A DNA stretch of 7,756 nucleotides from an uncultured Clostridia bacterium (lineage in GTDB: Bacteria > Bacillota > Clostridia > Oscillospirales > Ruminococcaceae): positions 1 to 7,756 of the forward strand of contig CALGTU010000168.1 in assembly GCA_937901465.1 (NCBI GenBank), written 5' to 3'. The notes under the pieces are model-generated. The model made no database searches and was not told the DNA's origin. It was given only the letters and a program-made list of their open reading frames with translations. This document shows positions 4,600 to 7,756 of this stretch, in pieces (positions within the stretch are counted from its first letter, which is position 1; the number at the start of each line of letters is the position of its first letter). The translations under genes and the position numbers were made by a program.

Positions 4600-6741
4600 T
4601 TATTCGAAAGCCCTTTTACAATAATCCCTTTGGTTCCATTTATTATTTCTTTGGTTTGTTCGGTTGTTTTTTTCATTCTTCCTATAAACAAGGATATTAA
4701 AAAAGCTCAGCGGTATCCTTTGTTTTACATGCTTATATGCGAAGTATTTTTATATACAATAATTATGTACAATGCTTCTCTTAAAGTGGCATATCCCATC
4801 ATTTCAAAAGCCGCACTTCCATATCTTCTCATAGTTATGGCCGGGCTTCTGATATTCCATATACTCTCTCTTGTTGAAATTGTAAGAAAGCTGATAACAA
4901 CAAAGCCTTCTGAAAAATTATCGCTTTCAGACATGGATAAAAATTCTTCTTTTATCTATGCCGATCTTTTAGGAAAGCTCAATAAAAACAACGAAGATGA
5001 CCGCAGTTTTCTCAAAAGAGTAAGCGTAATAATACTTCCTATGGCATGCATCGGGTTTATGTATCTTGTTTTCGGTGTATATGAACTTTATTTTTCAAAC
5101 CGCAACGAATTCAAATTCGTTTTCATGGATATATTTCCTATATCTTTGTTGTGTTTTGCGGCGGTATTGCTTCTTTCTTTCCCTATAGCATTTATTTTCA
5201 AGGGAAAAAATCTTGATCGTTTGTCTGTTATTCTCGGATCGATATCTGTTTTATCATACATACAGTATGCATTTTTAAACAAAGATACATTCATTACAGG
5301 TGAGGTTATCGATACTCCTTTATGGATTGTTCATCTTAACCTCTGGTTCTGGATAGCTGTTCCTGTTGTCATGTGTATTCTTTGCGAAAAAAAGATAGGC
5401 AGAGATACCTTCATAAAAGGCGTAATCATAGCATCATCTGCTCTCATTGTTATTCAGGGTGCGGCATTGCCTGTTCTTCTTTCAGACGGATTTTCAGAAA
5501 AGCAGAACGAAACCCACAGCGGATATTCCCTTGATGGTTCGGAACAGTTTGAAGTTTCTTCAAAAGGAAACGTAATTGTTTTCATTATGGATACATACCA
5601 TAACGATTATTTTTCTGATTATCTTACCAAAAAGCCTGACAGTTATTCTAAATATTCTGATTTCATCTATTATGATGATATCAATTCCGAAGTAGTATCA
5701 ACAACTCTTTCTATGCCACATCTTCTCACAGCAACTCCTATCGACTATTCGATACCGATTATGGAATCAAATGCAAACGCATGGAAAGGTGAAAACGCCG
5801 AATTATTCTATGGTTCGATGCAGAATGACGGATATAAGGTAAGACTTTATACAGACAGCGAGATATATTGCGGTGGCGTTGAAAATATGCTTGGCAAAAT
5901 TGATAATGTAAAAGAATTCGAATACAGCTATATCGTTCAGAAAGCCCCGACTTATTTTGCTTTTCTTTCTCTTTCGTTGTTCAGATACAGCCCTGATTTT
6001 CTCAAAGAAGCATTCTATCTCAGCGATATCAGATACATAAATCAGTATACAACCTCAACTTCGATTCATGTTCAGGATACAACATCATGGAAAGAAATCA
6101 CCAAATCGTCAAAAGAAAGAGGTATCGTTTATTATAACGACGATTACTACAGCGGTCTCGAAAAAGGTCTTTCAACTGTCGATGATACAAAACTCTGCAT
6201 ATTCCAGCATATACACGGAATGCACAGCCCATATATCTCTGAAAGCGGAGAAGGTTTTGAATCAGATGCGCTTAACGGTTGCATGAAGATATTTGATACA
6301 TATATCAACGAACTTAAAGAAATAGGTGTTTATGATAACACCACAATCATCCTTACCGCAGACCATGGATTACATTCTATTGGTGAATCGAGTCCTGTTA
6401 TGCTTATAAAACCCGCCGGCAGAAAAGCAGACAGACTTATTATCAATTCCGCTCCCGGAAATCTTCAGTCTGACCTTCTTCCAACAATCCTTGACTGCTC
6501 GGGATTATCATACGGCACGATGGAATATTCTCTTCTTGATATGGATGAAAATATGAAAAGAGAAAGATTTTTCAGAATAATGAGATTGGATAATGCGTAT
6601 CCAAGAACTCCCAAGGCGGATTCATATGGATATTCGGTTGCAAATTGCTATGATGAATATGTATTTACTTCTTCTTGTTCTGAATTCACCGGTGAAGGTG
6701 TAGAAAAAACAACGCATACCATCACTGACTACTGGTGGTAA
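4597..6741 (+). CDS. Membrane-anchored sulfatase/alkaline-phosphatase-fold transferase (EptA/LtaS-like)
   Basis: A 714-residue protein (from ATG) with eight predicted helices at about 9-28, 42-58, 74-96, 142-166, 174-201, 209-227, 240-263 and 272-295. Basic loops after helices 1, 3, 5 and 7 put the N-terminus and the large C-terminal domain outside the cell. The domain (about 323-640) has the alkaline-phosphatase superfamily signatures: IMDTY with Asp332; T-T-L-S-M-P (369-374), where a Thr sits as nucleophile as in phosphoethanolamine transferases; H-I-H-G-M-H-S-P-Y with His538 and His543; and ADHG with Asp589 and His590. There is no sulfatase C-x-P-x-R motif, so sulfate ester hydrolysis is unlikely. 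Transfer of a phosphorylated head group to a lipid or surface polymer is the best reading. It leads the rightward operon, 43 nt before the methyltransferase. Donor and acceptor are unknown. TTG 4591 would add two residues. Confidence 0.85.
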   Translation: MLFESPFTIIPLVPFIISLVCSVVFFILPINKDIKKAQRYPLFYMLICEVFLYTIIMYNASLKVAYPIISKAALPYLLIVMAGLLIFHILSLVEIVRKLITTKPSEKLSLSDMDKNSSFIYADLLGKLNKNNEDDRSFLKRVSVIILPMACIGFMYLVFGVYELYFSNRNEFKFVFMDIFPISLLCFAAVLLLSFPIAFIFKGKNLDRLSVILGSISVLSYIQYAFLNKDTFITGEVIDTPLWIVHLNLWFWIAVPVVMCILCEKKIGRDTFIKGVIIASSALIVIQGAALPVLLSDGFSEKQNETHSGYSLDGSEQFEVSSKGNVIVFIMDTYHNDYFSDYLTKKPDSYSKYSDFIYYDDINSEVVSTTLSMPHLLTATPIDYSIPIMESNANAWKGENAELFYGSMQNDGYKVRLYTDSEIYCGGVENMLGKIDNVKEFEYSYIVQKAPTYFAFLSLSLFRYSPDFLKEAFYLSDIRYINQYTTSTSIHVQDTTSWKEITKSSKERGIVYYNDDYYSGLEKGLSTVDDTKLCIFQHIHGMHSPYISESGEGFESDALNGCMKIFDTYINELKEIGVYDNTTIILTADHGLHSIGESSPVMLIKPAGRKADRLIINSAPGNLQSDLLPTILDCSGLSYGTMEYSLLDMDENMKRERFFRIMRLDNAYPRTPKADSYGYSVANCYDEYVFTSSCSEFTGEGVEKTTHTITDYWW

Positions 6742-6747
6742 GATTTA

Positions 6748-6787
6748 AAGGAGGAGCACTTTTAAAAAAGTGCGATTAAAAATTATG
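6748..6787 (+). promoter_or_regulatory. Initiation region of the methyltransferase gene: SD separated from ATG by a hairpin
   Basis: The strong Shine-Dalgarno AAGGAGGAG (6748-6756) is 30 nt from ATG 6785 when measured from AGGAGG, too far for direct use. It is 15 nt from the in-frame GTG 6770. GCACTTTTAAAAAAGTGC (6756-6773) is a perfect inverted repeat of 8 bp with a 2-base centre, and it buries that GTG. Folding would bring the SD to about 12 nt from ATG. It is not a terminator, because A-rich rather than T-rich sequence follows. Confidence 0.5.
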
Positions 6788-7531
6788 GAAAAAAGAATAT
6801 ACGGCACCAAAACAAACATAGACACCGAAAAAACAAGAGAACTCTATAACAGAAGAGGCAGACAGCTTGGCGATATGAAGAGCGTTTATACATCTGTCCT
6901 TCTGGGAGATCAGAATCCCGATTATGCTGATAAATGGGACGATATCGAGAAAAAAGAAGTTCTTCCTCATCTTAATCTTGATAAGGATTCGTCTGTTCTT
7001 GACCTTGGATGCGGAATAGGTCGTTGGGCTGAATGTCTGCTTCCTGTATGCAAAAAATATGTGGGTGTTGATTTTTCATCAGAAATGGTTAAGAACGCCG
7101 AAGAAAGATGCAAGGAATATACAGGTGAAAACAAGAAATTTGTATGCAGTTCGGTTCAGGATTATCTTAAGCAATCTGATTATTCTGATATAGATATCTT
7201 CATTGTTTCTTACGTATGCATGTATATAAACGACGACGATATAACAGAATGTTTCAGAAAAATACTTGAAAAATCAAGCAAAAAATCTGTTCTGTATTTT
7301 ATAGATACAGTAGCACTTGATGACAGACTCACACTGAATGAAATCTATTCTGAGGCGTTGAAATCCGATTACAGTGCGTTATACCGCACAGTAAATGAAT
7401 ACGAAGATTATTTTTCGGTATTCTATAATGCAGGTTTCAGAAAAGAGGCTGACGGATTTATGCCGAAACTCAATAACGAAGTCGGATTTTCAGAAACCGA
7501 CAGACATTACACTATCATGGTACGGGAGTGA
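6785..7531 (+). CDS. Class I SAM-dependent methyltransferase
   Basis: A 248-residue cytoplasmic methyltransferase (from ATG 6785) with a Rossmann-like SAM fold. Motif I is VLDLGCGIGRWAE (71-83). The acidic residue that binds the SAM ribose is Asp96 in VGVDFSSEM. The motif following strand 4 is IFIVSYVCMYIND (138-150). The C-terminal part, with Y-F-S-V-F-Y-N-A-G-F-R-K at about 209-220, resembles the usual strand 6-7 region. An N-terminal cap of about 60 residues, rich in charged and Tyr residues, precedes the core and probably shapes the substrate pocket. A start at GTG 6770 would add five residues, but it lies inside a hairpin. The gene is 43 nt after the transferase and 5 nt before the nucleotidyltransferase start. 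Methylation of a small amino-alcohol or sugar-type group used by the operon is inferred, not shown. Confidence 0.9.
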   Translation: MEKRIYGTKTNIDTEKTRELYNRRGRQLGDMKSVYTSVLLGDQNPDYADKWDDIEKKEVLPHLNLDKDSSVLDLGCGIGRWAECLLPVCKKYVGVDFSSEMVKNAEERCKEYTGENKKFVCSSVQDYLKQSDYSDIDIFIVSYVCMYINDDDITECFRKILEKSSKKSVLYFIDTVALDDRLTLNEIYSEALKSDYSALYRTVNEYEDYFSVFYNAGFRKEADGFMPKLNNEVGFSETDRHYTIMVRE

Positions 7532-7539
7532 TTTTTGTG
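7524..7539 (+). promoter_or_regulatory. Ribosome binding site and GTG start of the nucleotidyltransferase
   Basis: GGGAG (7524-7528) lies within the last codons of the methyltransferase, 8 nt before GTG 7537. The stop codon TGA (7529-7531) falls between them, only 5 nt from the GTG, so the two genes are probably translationally coupled. No ATG is near the family's conserved N-terminal motif, which makes GTG the clear choice. Confidence 0.75.
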
Positions 7540-7756
7540 CAGGCTGTAGTACTTGCTGCGGGGATGGGTTCAAGACTCGGAAAATATACAGAAAACTCAA
7601 CCAAATGTATGGTAGAGGTAAACGGAAAATCCCTGCTTGAAAGAATCTTTGATTCTCTGCGTAATGCAGGGATAAAAAAGGTAGTTATCGTTACGGGTTA
7701 TTGTGCCGAACAGCTTAACGATCACGCCCGAACTGTCGGCGGTGATTTTGATATAA
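7537..7756 (+). CDS. LicC/PntC-like nucleotidyltransferase, 3' end missing
   Basis: The first 73 codons of an NTP-transferase-fold enzyme cut by the window edge. The product begins MQAVVLAAGMGSRLG, the nucleotide-binding signature L-A-A-G-x-G-S-R-L (6-14). It continues with T-K-C-M-V-E-V-N-G-K (22-31), whose Lys23 corresponds to the conserved lysine of the family, and I-V-T-G-Y (51-55) at the end of strand 3. The T-E-N-x-T-K-x-M-V-x-V-N-G-K pattern is closer to phosphocholine and 2-aminoethylphosphonate cytidylyltransferases than to glucose-1-phosphate enzymes, as I recall these families. It would activate a phosphorylated or phosphonate head group as a CDP or CMP conjugate. Related proteins are sometimes fused to an aminotransferase; the missing part would show this. 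The start is GTG with an SD 8 nt upstream. Family is confident; substrate is inference. Confidence 0.82.
   Translation, partial: MQAVVLAAGMGSRLGKYTENSTKCMVEVNGKSLLERIFDSLRNAGIKKVVIVTGYCAEQLNDHARTVGGDFDI

Noticed and set aside
4524..4700. Small ORF of 58 codons (or a 12-codon one at 4529-4567) as a leader peptide of the rightward operon
   Set aside because: No Shine-Dalgarno sequence precedes either ATG. The longer one overlaps the transferase gene out of frame, and neither has a regulatory codon run or recognisable protein. Sequence conservation could reopen the question.
4597..6741. True sulfatase function for the membrane protein
   Set aside because: The C/S-x-P-x-R motif needed for formylglycine maturation is absent; the aligned position is a Thr in a T-x-x-S-x-P context, typical of phospho-head-group transferases.
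6756..6773. Hairpin after the transferase gene as an intrinsic terminator
   Set aside because: The stem is followed by GATTAAAAATT rather than a T-run, contains few G-C pairs, and directly follows a strong SD. A role in initiation fits better.
7395..7640. ORF overlapping the methyltransferase end and nucleotidyltransferase start
   Set aside because: It is in a different frame from both genes, each of which has clear family motifs there, and it has no ribosome binding site of its own.

Overview
The window is low-GC DNA with dense gene packing, strong AGGAGG-type ribosome binding sites, consensus-like sigma-A promoters and a SpoVB-like flippase. Together these suggest a Firmicute of the class Clostridia, probably a gut-type Oscillospiraceae or Lachnospiraceae relative. 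No species can be named from the sequence alone. I see no rRNA, tRNA, CRISPR array, insertion sequence or phage gene.

Layout: (1) 1-1473 (+) is the 3' part of a SpoVB/MurJ-like lipid-linked oligosaccharide flippase whose start lies outside the window. It converges on (2) a four-gene leftward operon (4313 down to 1484), and the two units share one bidirectional hairpin terminator at 1453-1485. In transcription order the leftward operon holds an endonuclease/exonuclease/phosphatase-fold enzyme, two tandem paralogous five-helix membrane proteins with four conserved cysteines each, and a RimJ/RimL-type GNAT acetyltransferase. (3) 4314-4596 is a compact divergent control region. It has one extended -10 promoter facing each way, several perfect dyads, and an inverted-repeat leader in the leftward transcript. 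(4) From 4597 rightward runs a second operon: a large membrane-anchored sulfatase/alkaline-phosphatase-fold enzyme resembling phosphoethanolamine or phosphoglycerol transferases, a class I SAM methyltransferase, and the N-terminus of a LicC/PntC-type nucleotidyltransferase cut by the right edge.

How the genes may work together: the rightward operon looks like a cell-surface decoration pathway. The nucleotidyltransferase would activate a small phosphorylated or phosphonate head group, the methyltransferase would modify it, and the extracytoplasmic transferase would place it on a surface polymer. This reading is inference from family membership and order. The genes right of the window would decide it. 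The leftward operon has no obvious shared pathway; its two paralogous membrane proteins are the least understood part of the window.

The first two genes of the rightward operon share an odd initiation layout: a good Shine-Dalgarno sequence sits too far upstream of the start codon, with a small hairpin filling the gap.
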